64,000 nt of DNA from Anastrepha obliqua (GCF_027943255.1 NC_072892.1:32511792-32575791), one strand, 5' to 3'; counted from the first letter of the stretch, positions 21,959 to 35,985 are shown. Notes: a model not told the origin generated them from the letters alone. A program made the numbers and translations.

Positions 21959-24461
21959 TAATTAAAATACCAGTTTAACTTTTTACTACGCTGCAACTGC
22001 TTTGGAAGATCGCTAAGCACACAAAGTTACTGCTACAACAACAACAACATCGCTAAGCACAACCTGACGCTTCTTCTTCTTACCACCACTTCACCCCACA
22101 CTCATGAGCTGAAAAGTAGGTGAACCCGAAAAATCAACCTGTCTCGAAATATGATACATTCATTTATCTATTAGTCGAAATTCCGGCAACAGCCAGCCAA
22201 CTAACTAAATCAACCAATTTAAATGATATTTAATTTATCAAAAAATCTTACCACACTTAACCAGTGGTGCGCAGACAGCAGTTCAACGTAACTTGGCAAT
22301 GCCCTGAGCGGATCTTCAAGTGATCGCAGGCTACCGAGACGAACGCTGATACTTTATAAGATAAACGCACGTAATTCATTTAAGTATCAAATTTAATATG
22401 CAAATCCGGCATTAGGCCTGAGAGTGTGTGATTTTGAGTTACAAAAAATGTATTTTAGAAAGAAGTGCAGGCAGTAAAAAAAAATGTTGACACGAAACGC
22501 CACTTTGCAGCCACTTTTAACTGACATTGAACGCGCGGTCGCGTAAAAATCGTGAAACAATATATGAGAAAATAGAAAAACCAAGCATTTGTGTACGTAT
22601 GGGTGTGTGTTTGTGTAACAACAACACACCACAGTATCTATGGCAGCCACTTGAGCGCTTAGGCTCAGTTGCACGTTCGCCACAAAACAAAAAAAAAACG
22701 GCCACCGAGGTCTGGCGCAAATGTTAAAAAAGGTAGTATTTATTAAATGCTTTACTTATATTCGGCTGTGGTTTTGTTTGGTTTTTATTTTTTCGTTTTT
22801 TTGGTTTTGGCAGTCTTTCGTTTTAAGCGCTACATAGCGAAAGCTGCCGCCTGGTCAGCGAGGCTCGACCAACACAAGAAAAGGTTAAATTACCTTCAAA
22901 ATGTAGCTGTTGTTGTGCCGAACAAAATTTCTAAGCATTTGGTAGATGCGTGAGCGCCGATATAAATTTTGTTTACACGCAAAAAGCAAGAAATAATAAA
23001 TACGCAGAAAGTAAGTTACTGGGTAGTGAAAGATTAGCGTAACAAAAATTGCTAAAAATATAGAAAACCAGAAACGGGCAGTTAAGGGCTATCAACTACA
23101 CCCTTATAAATGTATAAAATATATTTTTTTTCTGCTCACACTTTGGGCAAACATTTCACGCGGCATCGACCGCGCTGCCTAACCATCACCTGCCCCTTTG
23201 TCAATCAGAAAAACAAACCAAAAAAAAAATAATAATAATAGTAATAATAATAATATAATAATCACCGCTGTTGACGACAACATTTACACCAACCACAACA
23301 ACAACAACGATAATGATGATGTTGCCATTAAAACTGATAATGATAATGTTTGAGCAGACGCGCCGTTTTGGTAGCGACCCGGCAACAGAAATGACAAAAA
23401 TCTCAGAGACAAACAAAAAACACCAAAAAAACAACGACAGAAAAGTAAAAACCACTTGTTGCCAGACCTTTTTGCAACGACCAACTGACTGATGTGCCGT
23501 GCAAACGAGCCACCTTTGTCGCCACACCACTTTGGAGGCATATAAATTTCGTTCAAATTCCTGCCCGCTTTTGCACCTTTGCGGAATTCGTCGTATTTTA
23601 TGCGATACGCGCACAAGAGCCAAGTTGATCTCGTGGTTTGTTGTTAGTGTTGCTGTTGTTGTTGTTGTTTTTGTTGTACGTTAACGGTACGTGTTGTTCG
23701 TTATCAAATTTAAAATTTATAAATTTGCAATGCATAACCAAAGCGAGAAGCGAGAAGCGCAAAGCAACCACTGACCATGCGCTGGATGAGATACGAGTGC
23801 AGTTGCCGGCAGCGAATTGCCAGCCTACAACCGCCACGAGACCTAACAGTTTTAGCCAAGCACCTCCACCAGCAGCCAAGTCAAGTCAAGTGAAGTGAAG
23901 TGAAGTGGAGTGGCCAACCGACCAAATGCTGGCGGTGGGTTCGCACAGCCACATAATAAATTCAGAGCCGCGATTGAGTGAATGCTGCTGTTGCCGTTGC
24001 CGCTGGGTTTGCTGGTTTTTTGCTACGGCTGGAGATGTTGCTGCCGTTAGTTGGCAGCTATGCATGTACATATGTGCTTGTAAATTGTTGCATATCTGCA
24101 GGTATTGTGTTTTCTTGTTGGTAATGATAAACATCAACGGCGTGCATATCGAAACATGAGTCAATTGACTTCTGGTTATGTTGATTGAATTATTACGGCC
24201 GATCATTGGGTATCGAGATGTGTTGCTGTGTTGCTTTGTTACTTTGTTGCTTCAATGCAGTTACAGTTGCGAGCTTCAACAGCAACTCTGTTGCAATCTT
24301 ATTGGTAATGTTTGTATAGATTTCGGTTTTTTTCTTTGCATTGAAAGTTCATTACATAAGTGAACGCTTTTAATTAGAGGGCAATGAGAGTAAAAGTTGC
24401 AGCAAAGACATAGAAAGTGGCGGGTAGGTATAAAAAAAAATACACAAAATCATATACGGAA
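21959..24461. other. Non-coding sequence with simple repeats
   Basis: No gene was recognised. Runs of AAT (23229-23255), CAA and TTG repeats (23297-23311, 23648-23666) and an AAGTG/AAGTC minisatellite at 23878-23912 were seen. The part 23460-24080 is less AT-rich than its surroundings and may be regulatory, but there is no direct evidence. Confidence 0.4.
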
Positions 24462-24790
24462 GACTGATATTTCTGAGAATTTGTGATTTTTTTTTTGCTA
24501 TGATACAAGGTGGCGCAAAATTAATCATCCTACTTTATTTTGCAGTAAATGCAAAAAAAAAAGAATGGGTGGAAAGTATGAAAATGCGCAAAATATTACG
24601 GAAGACTGATATTTCCTGAGTTGTGAGAATTTGCTGTGATACAAGGTGGCACAAAATTAATCATCCAATTTTATTTTTGAATAACCTTTTTACAAAACGA
24701 AAAACAAAAAAAAATTGAATGATGGAAATCGTCATTGCTTGGTCAAAAATTATCATTATTGGCGCAAAATTAATCATCCAACTTTATTTT
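24462..24790. repeat. Threefold repeat carrying MITE family A ends
   Basis: The word GGTGGC(G/A)CAAAATTAATCATCC occurs from about 24509 and 24645 (a 136-137 bp step). A shorter form, GGCGCAAAATTAATCATCC, occurs from 24761. The first two are each preceded by GGAAGACTGATATTT. All are in the same direction, unlike the inverted ends of a normal MITE. This suggests tandem duplication of one end. Confidence 0.7.
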
Positions 24791-27170
24791 TGAATTAGTC
24801 GTAACGTCGCCCGGAAGCTGAAGACCGACCATAAATTGTTTTAATCTATATACTCAAAAATATTGGTTTTTTCCCCCCAAACTTTTATTTCTAAAAATTT
24901 TGATGGAAATTTGTTGCATTTTTTTATTTTCTCCAAGTTTGAAACTTTGATCTGCATGGTTCTTGCAGGAGAATAAACAAAATTTGTATACAAAATTAAT
25001 AAAATTAAATAAGAAGTAAATTAATTATCAAAAATTGTGAAAACTTGTCAATAAGTCCCAGTGCTGTAATTATGTAAGGCAGTCTTTATCAGTTGCCATT
25101 GCTTGCTTGTGTGAAAAACAAACATCGAGTTTAGGTAAATAAACCATAAAATACCTGCTGAGGGTACTTGAAATCGAAAAACGATCATAAACGGCTTGAA
25201 GTGCTCTTATTTGTACAAAATCTGCTTTCTTAGCAGAAGAAGAGATTTCGGCACTCAATGGACACAAATAGCAAATGCAAATTTAAAAATTCAGCATTCA
25301 CAAGAGAGTAGAGTAATTATTTATATTTGCTGATATTTCATTTAAATACTCCTAAAAATAAGAGCACAAGTTAGTTAGTTATGGAGTAGGAAACATTTCT
25401 TGGCGCGCACTTTGAAATATTCACCTAAGTTTGATGACCAAAGCGGCAAAGCATAATCCAACTGATAAGCCAATCGTTTTTTTGTTTTTATTAAGACAGA
25501 TTAATGTAGGTTTTTTATGGCTGTAAATGTACGTATGTATGCACATATACACACACATATGAAAGTGTGTGCTGGTGAGCATTAAATATGTTAACAAGAC
25601 TGAAGGCATGCACAGTTGCACTCATCAAATGCCAAACGCACAAAAGCTCGTCACATGCGTATGCACACACACACACATGCATATACATATATTTCTACAC
25701 GCACTCTTTTATTTCTATAACCCAGTATGATTTTTAAGCCATTCTTTCTTTTTCCTCTTAGAATGCGCTGCTCCGGCGGTCTAGAAATTGATGACTGCGA
25801 AATGAGGGGTAAATTGCTCTCCACTGCATTTCTTTTGCGGTAGTTCAATATTAGATTTGAGAAATTGGTTCCAACTCTCACTTTAGTCTGTTGTTAAAAG
25901 TTTGGCACTAATTTACTCATTTTACGCAGATGCGTCACTAATTTTAACACGGAATTTTTAAGAGTAATTAAATAAGGAAATTATTTGTATATGTAATATA
26001 TAATTGCGGCTGAAAGGTTGAATGATCTTAATTTATTTCAAATTACTGAAAAATTCTATAAAACCTAACAGGTGTTTTTTTTATCTGTATACAACTTTTT
26101 TTGAAATCTAACATAATGAAATCAATAAAAGGGACCATAATTTGACCCTTCATGATTTGTTCCAGCGCTCGGTGTGATTGATCGACATCTGTACATAAAA
26201 ACTCCATTTGCCGCTACTGTCTTGAGGTGTACGCGCCTGTTTCGCATTCGAAACGGTTGCGCAATAAACATGCTATGTTGTTGTTGTTGTTTAACTATTA
26301 CCTACTCTTCTTGCAATAATTTTACGCTTCATTAAATCAAATTTCAGTGAACACTTTTAATTTAAATTGACTTGAAATATTTTCAAGAAAATTTTTAAAA
26401 ACTTTCATCCGCCGAGCGTTTCCTTAAAAATGTCTGATAAAATGTTCATAAATAAACTTGGTTTATATCTACTAGTCAAATTGGCTGGCCAGAAAGATCG
26501 TAAAAGCGACCCAGCAAAGAAATTTGGCCCAAGCGAAAAAATTAAATATATTTTTAAGCTACTTTTAAATGGGAAGCCTTGCATATCCTCATGATGGTGA
26601 TGGAGGTGTTGTCTGAGTGACACAGCACAAAAGATCCCAGTTTGATAGACCACTGGTAGAGCCACTACTTTTTATTAGTCGAACCATCTTGAATTGACTA
26701 TGAATTTGCCTATGTGGCCTCTTGTCTTTACTGCAATTTCTTTCAAGTTAACCATCGAGAATTCCCCCAGCGCAGTCTTTTGCACTCACACAAATAGTGC
26801 AAGCCTGTTTCCTTACATTCTTCTTGATTGCGGCTTCCACATTTATTGCTGTAGCCCCCCATCTTCCTGGCGTGATCTCTCAAAGGCTAGTGCCCGGTTA
26901 TTGTTGACTCAATTCTGATGTTGCCTGCTCGTGAATTTCTTAACAAGTCGGTCGCTCTGGATTTGTTGAAGTTGGGCCCCGTTTGTTTAGTTATTTTGCA
27001 GGTATTGGTGTTATTCAATCTGTGAACGGCCTGCTTCTGGAATAGCGACCCTCTTATTAGATAAAGCTTTCAATTTCTAACGACCCAATTTGAAGTGACA
27101 GCTTTTACTCTTTTATTTAAGCTCAAGCTGAAAGTGAAAGCTTTTCAAATTGTGTGTATATAAGTATAAT
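24791..27170. other. No recognised gene
   Basis: AT-rich with short CACACA/TATG microsatellites (25530-25560, 25662-25690). Short ORFs match nothing known to me. Confidence 0.4.
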
Positions 27171-27309
27171 GCAAAGTGGCACAAAATTAATCATCCGCCC
27201 GGTAAATTATAAAAATATAAAAATTGGAAGAGGTGGCGCTAAATTAATCATCCACTCGGAAAATTTATAAAAATGAAAAATTGGTTGATTAATTTTGCGC
27301 CACCGTGTA
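27171..27309. mobile_element. MITE family A, short copy
   Basis: The left part carries AGTGGCACAAAATTAATCATC, and a second direct end follows at about 27232 (GGTGGCGCTAAATTAATCATCC). The right end, GATTAATTTTGCGCCACC, is inverted and ends at 27304. This gives two left ends and one right end, like a MITE with a duplicated left terminus. The repeated internal phrases AAATTATAAAAAT and AAATTTATAAAAATG support the duplication. Confidence 0.65.
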
Positions 27310-29810
27310 TTGGTGTATGTAAGTACGATCAATTTATGTGAGCTTTCTTCATCATGACTTTTACTTTTTTTGCTGATTTGAGCTTCAGCAATTTTATTGT
27401 ATTTAGCGCTTATAAATAATTCCAGACTTTTGGTTGCGTCTTATGAAATACTCTCGCCTTTATTTTCCACTTTCCACTTTTTTCGAGCATAAGCGGCCTT
27501 ATCTCATTTATAAAGCGCTGAATGTGGGCCTCCAACCTTTCAACCTTAGCTGGTTTGTCAACATAGACAAGTGAAATTACATGACTTAGGAGTCAAAGTG
27601 ACAGTTCACTGCGTTCACTAGAAAAAACAAAAAAATTATAAAAATGATTTCTTGCGCTATATGGCAGGTTGCATTGTGTTCTTAGGGAGCCTGAAGGTGT
27701 GAAATTTTAATGATGTGAAACGTTTTCCAGTAACTTGAATATTTCGATTCAAATATGTTTAAATTCAATTGATTCAATTGCCTTACTCCGAATTGTTCCA
27801 AGGAATAAAAAAAAAATTCAAAGGACAAAAACTAGCCACCACAGCACTGGCCCGCATAGAACTAGTATTGATCTACATACTAAAGTTAAAATTTTTTCGC
27901 GCTCGTTTAGGTTTTCCCCTCATGACAACAAATACATATATACATATATATGGATACATGTATGTATGCATGTATGTATGTACTTAGAAGTTTGCTTGAG
28001 GGAGCTACGTAATGTGATAAGCGCGTGTGTGCGTAGTGAATGACGGAAGTGAGCTCATTTGTCAGTTGGTGAATTTTATAGTATTTTCTTTTCTCGAATA
28101 AAATGTCATGCCATTTTATCTTGATATAAGGCGAAAATTGTCGTACGCTCCGTGAAAAGGGTGCGTATTTCGTTTAGAATAGAACGAAAAAAATGCAACA
28201 CTTCAACAAATTATAAGTATACACTGAAAAAAATATTTGAAAAAAATAAAAATAAATATAAATAAAATATTGAAAAAAATTACTTCCATTTTTTTAAGAA
28301 TTAAAGTTTTCTCACAACTATTTTCACGAACTACGGTACACAGATAAACTAAAGTTAACTGTACAACGCTCGCCCTTACCCTTTGTACAGGCTCGAAAAT
28401 GTCGCACATTCGCCTGGTCAGAGTAAAACAGTTGGAGAAAATAGCACGAAATAACAACGAAAATTTGACAGCTTTGGCGCGGAGCGGAATAAAGGCGAGA
28501 TTATTGCGAGAAAAAAACAGCAAAATTCTAACAGTTTTCTGCACTACAAAGAGAGCTGAAAATGATTATTTGAAATTAAATTATTTAATATTTTCTCTCA
28601 GGCCATAAATTCCTATCGAACTAAACGATTTATAAGTTCTCATGTACGTACATACATATATGACACTCGCTTTTTACCGAAGACCAGCCACATCATTCAT
28701 CCTTACGCTTACCCCTGCTTATTTACATATTTTTAATTAATAGGCAACTTTTCTTTAAATTTCTATCATGCGACAAACTTTTCATTGTTCCCCACACACG
28801 CAATACGCCATTGTCGTCGCTGGCACAGTAGCCCAGTACCCGACATTTTTGCTGGAGATATGCACTTGCCAAGTGCTTGTGTGTGTGTGTGTGCAATTGT
28901 CAAGATAAAAATATCATAAAGTTGACATTATAAATTTGTAACCAACATAAAATATGTACAAACTGAACTACAAACATAAAACTACTTATGTATCCATAGG
29001 TTTTCGTATGCATGCGTATGTACGCATACATACCTACACACACACACGTAGGGGTTATTGTGTTTTTGTGAGCACATAAAGAGCGCGTTCCAGCAGCACG
29101 CAAGCTTCCGCTCCATGGCGCGTGTTCCGCGTTTGTCTCACTTACAAATGATTTATACATACATACACACACACAGCTACCCAACACTCCGTCACTCAGT
29201 GGGTTGGGTGTAGTGGAGTCAAAACTGTGTCAATGCCTGCCTCAATAAAATTTTGTATAGAAAGAACATAAACATTTGTTGTTGTCACTGTGTTTTTGCT
29301 TTATTTGTTTGCTTCTCAGCAGTGGTTTTATGCTCGCAGGCGGCAACAAAAACCCAAAAGAAGGGGTAAAAACTGTATTTTCACTACCAATAATTCAATT
29401 CAAGTAAAATTACTCAACGATTTACCCTTTTCGTGTTAAATGTCATTAATCATATTTGCTCATATGTATGCATGGCTTATTAATATACCATAGTAATACC
29501 AAGAAGGTTCGAGGCCCTTAAGGTATTTGAACACCTCATGTAAGTCGTCCTGTCATAATTGGAAGCTTACATAAACAAAAAAGACCAAAAGAACATCAAA
29601 AACAAAAATTTGATATATGGGGGGCAAAAGGCAAAGCATTGAATAAAATGATAAAATGGTAGGGTTATGGCGCAGGCAGTAAAGTATTTCGCATTTCGCC
29701 GTTGTAAGAAACATAAGAAATTACATTACAATAACAAAAACTAGAGTTTATTTGTGTGATTTCCATTAAAAAGGAAATGGTTTGGAAATTAAGAAATTTT
29801 AATGCGAATA
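27310..29810. other. No recognised gene
   Basis: Contains TACATATA/ATGTATG microsatellites (27940-27985) and a (GT)n run at 28876-28893. No ORF or repeat terminus was recognised. TA at 29809-29810 is the target duplication of the next element. Confidence 0.4.
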
Positions 29811-30190
29811 AAGTGTGGTTAAGTTTTAAGGCCCGGTGTTGATTTAGAATAAAATACAATTTTTTTAGGAAATTATTGTCATTTCTCTTTATTATGATAA
29901 TATTGATATGGCTCAATTACGTATGGAACAAAATATCGGCCAAATAGCCACCGCGGCCTCGGCGGCACACCTCCATCCGATGGTCGAAATTTTCGATGAC
30001 GCTGAGGCATAATTGAGGTTCTTTGCCGTTAATGTGCCGAATTATCTCATCTTTTAGCTCTTGAATTGTTGCTGGCTTATTGACGTACACCTTTTCTTTC
30101 AAATAACCCCAAAGAAAGAAGGCAAACGGTGTCGTTGACATTTAGGTGTGGTTCACATTCAACATCGGCCCTTGAAATTTAACCACCCTT
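29811..30190 (-). mobile_element. Mariner deletion derivative (380 bp)
   Basis: The left end AAGTGTGGTTAAGTTTTAAG and the right end, on the minus strand AAGGGTGGTTAAATTTCAAG, are inverted repeats flanked by TA. The only remaining coding part is the C-terminal tail on the minus strand (29917-30141): FFLWGYLKEKVYVNKPATI, then LCLSVIENFDHRMEVCRRGR and GGYLADILFHT. The third catalytic Asp is lost at the deletion join, where TPFAFFLWG stands in place of the usual TPxDFFLWG. It is dead. Confidence 0.85.
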
Positions 30191-30192
30191 TA

Positions 30193-32030
30193 TAAGCAAG
30201 TTTTCATAAACTTATATTGAGAACTTTTGAAACCCCGCATAACATTTTCTGTGCAAAAGGGAAAGAGACAGCATCCATTTAACATTAGCTGGTCGAATGC
30301 CGTGTAATTAAAAAAAAAACAACACTAAATACAGATAATTTTGCTCTGCTGCCAGGTGCATAGTGCTAGTGCGTTGAAATATTTATTGTAAATTAATTTA
30401 TATTAACAAAATAACAACTAAATCAATAAATAATTCATAGTCGTAGCTTGAGCAAAAACAATCTTAACAAAATTTCAATTAAGTACTAAATTTTTCTACG
30501 ATAAATCAGAATTTACTGACTTCAAAGCAAAACCTGTTAAAGTCACATACAAAATGGAACAAAATTTGCGCTATAATAAAAAGTAAACACATTTAGACTA
30601 TAAAAGAGAAATGTGTATGTTAACCTCGAAATAATGCCGCTACCTAATTTTATAAACTATTTTATGACACACTTTGTCAACAAGCACTTCTAATATTGGC
30701 CCAATCGGCAGCAAATTTCGCTTTCATTGCAAACATAAATTTGTATAAGAACGATTCGAAAAATACGTAAATATTAAAGTTGTTTTTTTCCCAAATAATG
30801 TAGACTCAAAAAATAAATCCAAATTACGAAAATAATTCCGAAAAAAAATACAAAAACAAAAACAAGTTGGAATATCCCGCAAATTTGTGTGGGCGTAAAA
30901 TAGACCACAGCATCAACATTAGAAACATGCCTATGGATGTATGTATGTATGCATGTATACGTTTATGCTACTTAACATATACGAGACTGTCTGCGTTGCT
31001 GTTGTGGATTGAACAAATTTTATTGAGTTTTCGACTTATAATTAGCAGCATTTTCATCCATCCACGCCATCATAAATAACTACGCACACACGCACATACA
31101 AACTGGCATAATCCGAAGCAAAAAACAAACGAAAAAACGTGTCAACGTCAATAGCGGCGCAGGAAGAAAAATATGACTAGGCTTGTCAACGCGACAAAAG
31201 CGCTGTTAAATTGTAGAAATGTTTGAAGAAATCGCGAAAGAGCGTGAATGTGATGTGATCGCAGTGTTTCTTTCTATATCAATCAAATTCATTTGTTCTG
31301 TGACATTCTGAAATTAGTTTTTTCTTTATTTTTTAGGTGATAATTTTATATGCTTGGAATTTAGTCGCGTTGCTAACTGTGTTGGTTGTATTAAAATACT
31401 TTTATTTAAATAAAGCAATTTTTTTAATCAGTGGGAGTAAAGCGTTTCGCTTTACCTTGAGGTTGTAGATGGACTAGAGGTGGGCGAAATTTTCACATTT
31501 GACATCAAATCAAGAAACCATAATGAAGAATGACATTTACTCTTTTTTGCAGCACAAGACACGCAAACAATAGTCGCCAATTTTAGCATCACAGCGAAGT
31601 CTGTTTGTTAGGCGAAAAACATCGCACAATGTCCCCTTATAGATTTCTGCATATAACGAACGCAAGACATTTTTTTATCTATAATTACTTATAAAGTCGT
31701 AAAAGACAAATTTTGTTAATTAGTTCTTTATTATAAACTGAAACTTATTTCTAACATTAAAGGAATGTAAGCTTGCAGATCAGACTTAACATATGTACAT
31801 TAATTAATAACAGAAAATGTTAAGAGAAGAGAGTGTTATGTTACCGATGTTGGTAGGAGTGTGCGGTTAACTGTAAAGATAATGAAGAATAGTAATAGAG
31901 AGAGGGTGGTGGGTGAGGTCAGTATGTGACTACATATATGGAGAAAATGCGTAACGCCGGCAGGCGAAAAAAAGTTATAAAAATTCAAGGCGACTTTTCA
32001 GTTAATTCAAATTTACACTTCATTATAGGT
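30193..32030. other. No recognised gene
   Basis: AT-rich, with a short TATG run at 30935-30955. A phrase TATATGGAGAAAATGCGTAAC (31935-31955) recurs in altered form at 39958-39978. Confidence 0.35.
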
Positions 32031-32324
32031 AGCCGCCGTAGCCGAATGGGTTGGTGCGTGACTCGGGAGGTTCGAATCTCGGTGAAACACCAAAGTTAAG
32101 GAAAACCTTTTTCTAATAGCGGTCGCCCCTCGGCAGGCAATGGCAAACCTCCGAGTGTATTTCTGCCATGAAAAAGCTCCTCATAAAAACTATCTGTCGC
32201 TCGGAGTCGGCTTGAAACTGTAGGCCCCTCCATTTGTGGAATAACATCAAGACAGAGTCACGCCAAAAATAGGAGGAGGAGCTCGGAGAAACACCCAAAA
32301 AGGGTGTACGCACCAATTATATTT
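32031..32324 (+). mobile_element. tRNA-derived SINE, copy with shortened head
   Basis: It starts AGCCGCCGTAGCCGAATGGG like the copy at 11481. However, the A-box to B-box interval is shortened: GTGACTCGGGAGGTTCGAAT runs straight into the B box, losing about 25 bp. The body is intact (CGGTCGCCCCTCGGCAGGC to GGAGGAGGAGCTCGG). The B box is nearer the consensus (GGTTCGAATC) than in the other copy. Confidence 0.85.
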
Positions 32325-35278
32325 AAAATTAATAAGCTACAAAACTGCATACCAAAAATCTCTCTAAAATTCTAATTAAAAGCCGTGACGTTAGAATGAA
32401 AACTGAATTTTTCAATAGAATGAATTTTTGGATTTTTCTAATTTTTGCATAACACTATAAAATTGCATTTATTTCGTTTTTCTTTGACAATGAGCTGTAC
32501 TTTTGTACAAAAATAATGACAATTCAAAAGAAGAGAAAAATTGATGAAAATATTGATGGGCTATCATTTTATGTATTTATTTACTTAATTTCTGAAATCA
32601 GTAAACAATTGTTCTTACTAACTACTTACAATAAAAGTAAATTTAACAAAAAAACGAAGAAACTTAAGTTAAATTACAATTTTTTTTTTACTCACTAAGA
32701 AATGTCTTGGGATGCAGTTCTGCTGGAAGTAATACCAGCCAATAAACGAAGTGTGGCTATTATTTAAAAAGACTGGCACAGCGAAGTCTGTTTTTTTAAC
32801 ATAACTACATATTAATTATTTTATTATTATTACATATTTACTTATCACCACCACCTTCACTATACATCTCTCGCTTATCTCAAAAAATGCGCTATGTGAA
32901 TCTGCCGTTGCTCGCAACTGTGCTGCTTCTGTTGTCAGCTTCTTTAGCACGTTTGCTTTCACTGCTTTAACATACTCAAATATGGTATTATTGCTGAACT
33001 TCTTCTTCTTGCTGTTTTATCAAAAAAAAAAAAAATATATTAAATAAATAGTTGAACTTTTCTGCTACAAAATAAAGTATACGCAATGTGCACCGCTCCT
33101 TCGGCAGCCTTCGAGGCTTTAAAGTGCTTTAAAAATTAAATTGTTGAGCAAATGAAAAGGTGAATATTCTATATTAATACAATATTATCTATTACTGTAT
33201 GCAATCTATAGTTTCATGCGCATATGAAATGCTTCCTTCGTAGCAACACAAGCAGATTTTTGTCATTCGCTGCTTTGCGTTGCTAATGAAACTATTTCAG
33301 TACCCGTGCCAGCTATTGATGACAGCAGTGATCAAATATTTTTACATTAACGGATCTGCTATCACAAATTAAGCGCTGATTTACTTGTTTGAAACTAAGA
33401 CAAATACTACACAAGAAACAAGTATTGAAACTTACAATCAACTAACAAAATTTTTTTACAACTTTAAAATTTCGAAATACTAGACAGGTTATCTGCTTTT
33501 ATCTGCCACACATTTTTCACTTAAATATCTACAAGACTTGTTTAATAAAATTAGATGTGCACATCTGGTCTTCACCATAAAAAGTTTAGGGTATGTAAAT
33601 ATCATATCTGAGAGCCCATAAACGGCTAACAGGCTCGCCTTTTTGATGTGAAGGCTGTTCAGCAAAATATCACAGAAGGGTTTTTTTATTGATTTTTTTC
33701 TTTGTTATTGTTGGTTTTTTGTTTTAGTCAGTCACTTAAAAATATTTATAATATATTTTTACATAAAAGAGCGCATTTTAATGTGTGCAATATTTAAAAA
33801 AACGAATTTTATTCTATTATTCAACATGTTTTTAAACATTTTTTACAACCGGCTTGGGCATTTTTGTGTGTTGATATCGGTGGCAATAAATTTTGTTTTT
33901 GATAAATTGATCAGTACCCAAAGTCGGCGAGTTGTGAGAATGAGTGATGAGGCTTTTAGGAAACAACAGAGTCTCATACAATTAACTAATGTTTAGCAGG
34001 CCTAATGAACAATGCCTTTTAGGGGACCAGTCGGAGATAAATAAATACATTTTTTTTGAATTAAAAAAATATAAAAAAATTTAATTAAATTAAACAAAGC
34101 AAATGTCCATGCTGATAAGCATAAATGCTACCACAAATCTAACCTACTAAAACAAAAAATGTAAAAAAATATGTAAATAAATAGAAGTGAAATAAATTTC
34201 TTACAGTTGCATAGGAGCATTGAAAAATTACACCAACTAATCAACCAAACAACAAACTGAAGAGCAACAATAGCATAAATGTCACCACAACCACCACCAC
34301 ATACACAAACATATATATAGTAGTTATGTACGCATGTGAGTGTGCAAGCTACTTGATTAACGTGAACGCACAACAACACAAAATTTACAGTGGCATCCGT
34401 CGAACCGTAAATGTGAGCTCTTAAATATGCGAAAATGCAAATTGTGTTGGGTCTACGAAGGCCTTCTCACAAACTCTAATCTAATAAGCGAGCGAGAATA
34501 CACACTTTGGTCCAGCTGCTTTGACTTACAGCAGTCACGCGCGCTTTCCGCATTAAGCTGACTATCCGATTGTTTTCACTGGTTTCGTAGTCGTCACGTT
34601 CACCACTTTGGTTTGTTTTGTAAAACAAAAAAAAAAAACAAAGGCAGGAAAAAAATAAATAAATATGATAATAAAAAACAGCAACAACAAAAAATCAATT
34701 CACAGCGTAACTGGGCCAAAAGCATACAAATGACCAAATGGCCAAAAAAACAAATTAGTAAGAAAAATCTCCGTAAAGCTATAAACACACAAGAAATCCA
34801 CAAAATTTTGAAGAAAAAAACTTAAAACCAAAAAAACGGGAAATAGCCAAATCTATGTCTAATAAATTGAGGTGAAACGCTGCAAATAGACTAAAAATAG
34901 ATAAAATAAAAAAAAATTTACGCAAGCCAAAAACAACGAATTTGACAACAATGGTGGTGTATGTGAGAAAACTATTTTTATAATGAATAGCTAATTAGTA
35001 TAGAATTATATATATATTATATAGAATAATTAGTTAAATTTTTAATGGGAATTCATTAGCTGTTTATTGACATAAGCAGCAGGGGGTCCACAATTTATGA
35101 ATAGTATGTGTATGTGTGAGTGATGATTTCCGGATGTATGTAGGTAAATGGCCAAACTTTGCTTATATTTTATCTTTGCAGATTCTGAATAATAAGCATA
35201 ACAAGCTGTTTTTGACATTCTAGGGATTAAAAGCAATTGGTGTTTTTGGTCACTTCCTTTCATATGTCTTTAACTTAT
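32325..35278. other. No recognised gene
   Basis: AT-rich with A-runs and CAA repeats. Short ORFs (for example 33781-33996 and 34613-34825) are compositional and match nothing known to me. Confidence 0.35.
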
Positions 35279-35400
35279 ATCGGGTGTTTTTTAGAGCGTA
35301 AGAACTTAAAATGGTAATGGTAGGTGAAATGGTTAGAGTAGCAGTCTGGCACTTCTAAAGTAGTACTAAAGCGCCGTTTTGATTAAAATGATAATACAGA
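35279..35400 (-). repeat. Transposon-end fragments (mariner-like tip plus non-LTR 3' UTR piece)
   Basis: TATCGGGTGTTTTTTAGAG at about 35278-35296 looks like the tip of a DD41D-group mariner. Directly after it, 35318-35385 (GGTGAAATGG, GCAGTCTGGCACTTC, AGCGCCGTTTTGAT) matches the 3' flank of the RNase-H non-LTR relic at 44100-44170 (GACTGACACTGCCC, AGCGACGTTTTGAT). It is therefore a composite of two decayed elements. Confidence 0.45.
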
Positions 35401-35569
35401 ATAGAAATATTGTTGGAATGCATCTTTTTCTTTTAGTAGAATCTGGTAGACAATTTCATGGCATTTATTTTTTGAATACACAACCGGCATATATCTGGCG
35501 TGGCTACGAGCTACATGATCCAATCGGTCAGTCCAAATTTTGGTTTTCAATTTTTTTTCAATAAATCTG

Positions 35570-35830
35570 AATAATAAATCTAATGATGCCAATCAGTAGA
35601 AATGCAACGCAAATGATAGTAATTTGGCTTCAATGCATTTATGGGCACGTAAGCCAAGTTTCTTACGTAAAATTTTCCACGCCTTCGAAGTACAAAGGCC
35701 AACAAGTTAAGAACGACGACGAATCGGCATATTTCGCAAACAGATTTTTTTTCTTCAAAGTGGATTCCCACGATTTGGAAGCGTTTTTCTAGTGTTAAGC
35801 GATTCATGATGGCTTGTGAAACCTTACTGA
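35570..35830 (-). pseudogene. Possible mariner transposase N-terminus relic
   Basis: On the minus strand MNRLTLEKRFQIVGIHFEEK followed by KSVCEICR resembles the first helix-turn-helix of DD41D-group mariner transposases (leu-rich start, then K-x-x-QIVxxxxExxxSV). After CRF the frame is lost. TIRs are not convincing apart from the tip at 35279. It could be a chance resemblance. Confidence 0.35.
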
Positions 35831-35985
35831 ACAGATATGCCAACACAGCTTGCCATTCTCAGATATCAAACCGCTGGTTGATCGATATCGATAGTTCTCG
35901 TGCAGCTAAAGAAGCACCTTTATTCTATAATGAAAAAGAAAAAAAGAAAAAAAAAAAGAAAATAATGATAATGGTAAAAGGCTGA

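Noticed and set aside
23201..24363. Several overlapping ORFs of 60-140 codons on both strands
   Set aside because: They lie in CAA/TTG and AAT simple repeats and overlap each other in all frames. No family was recognised.
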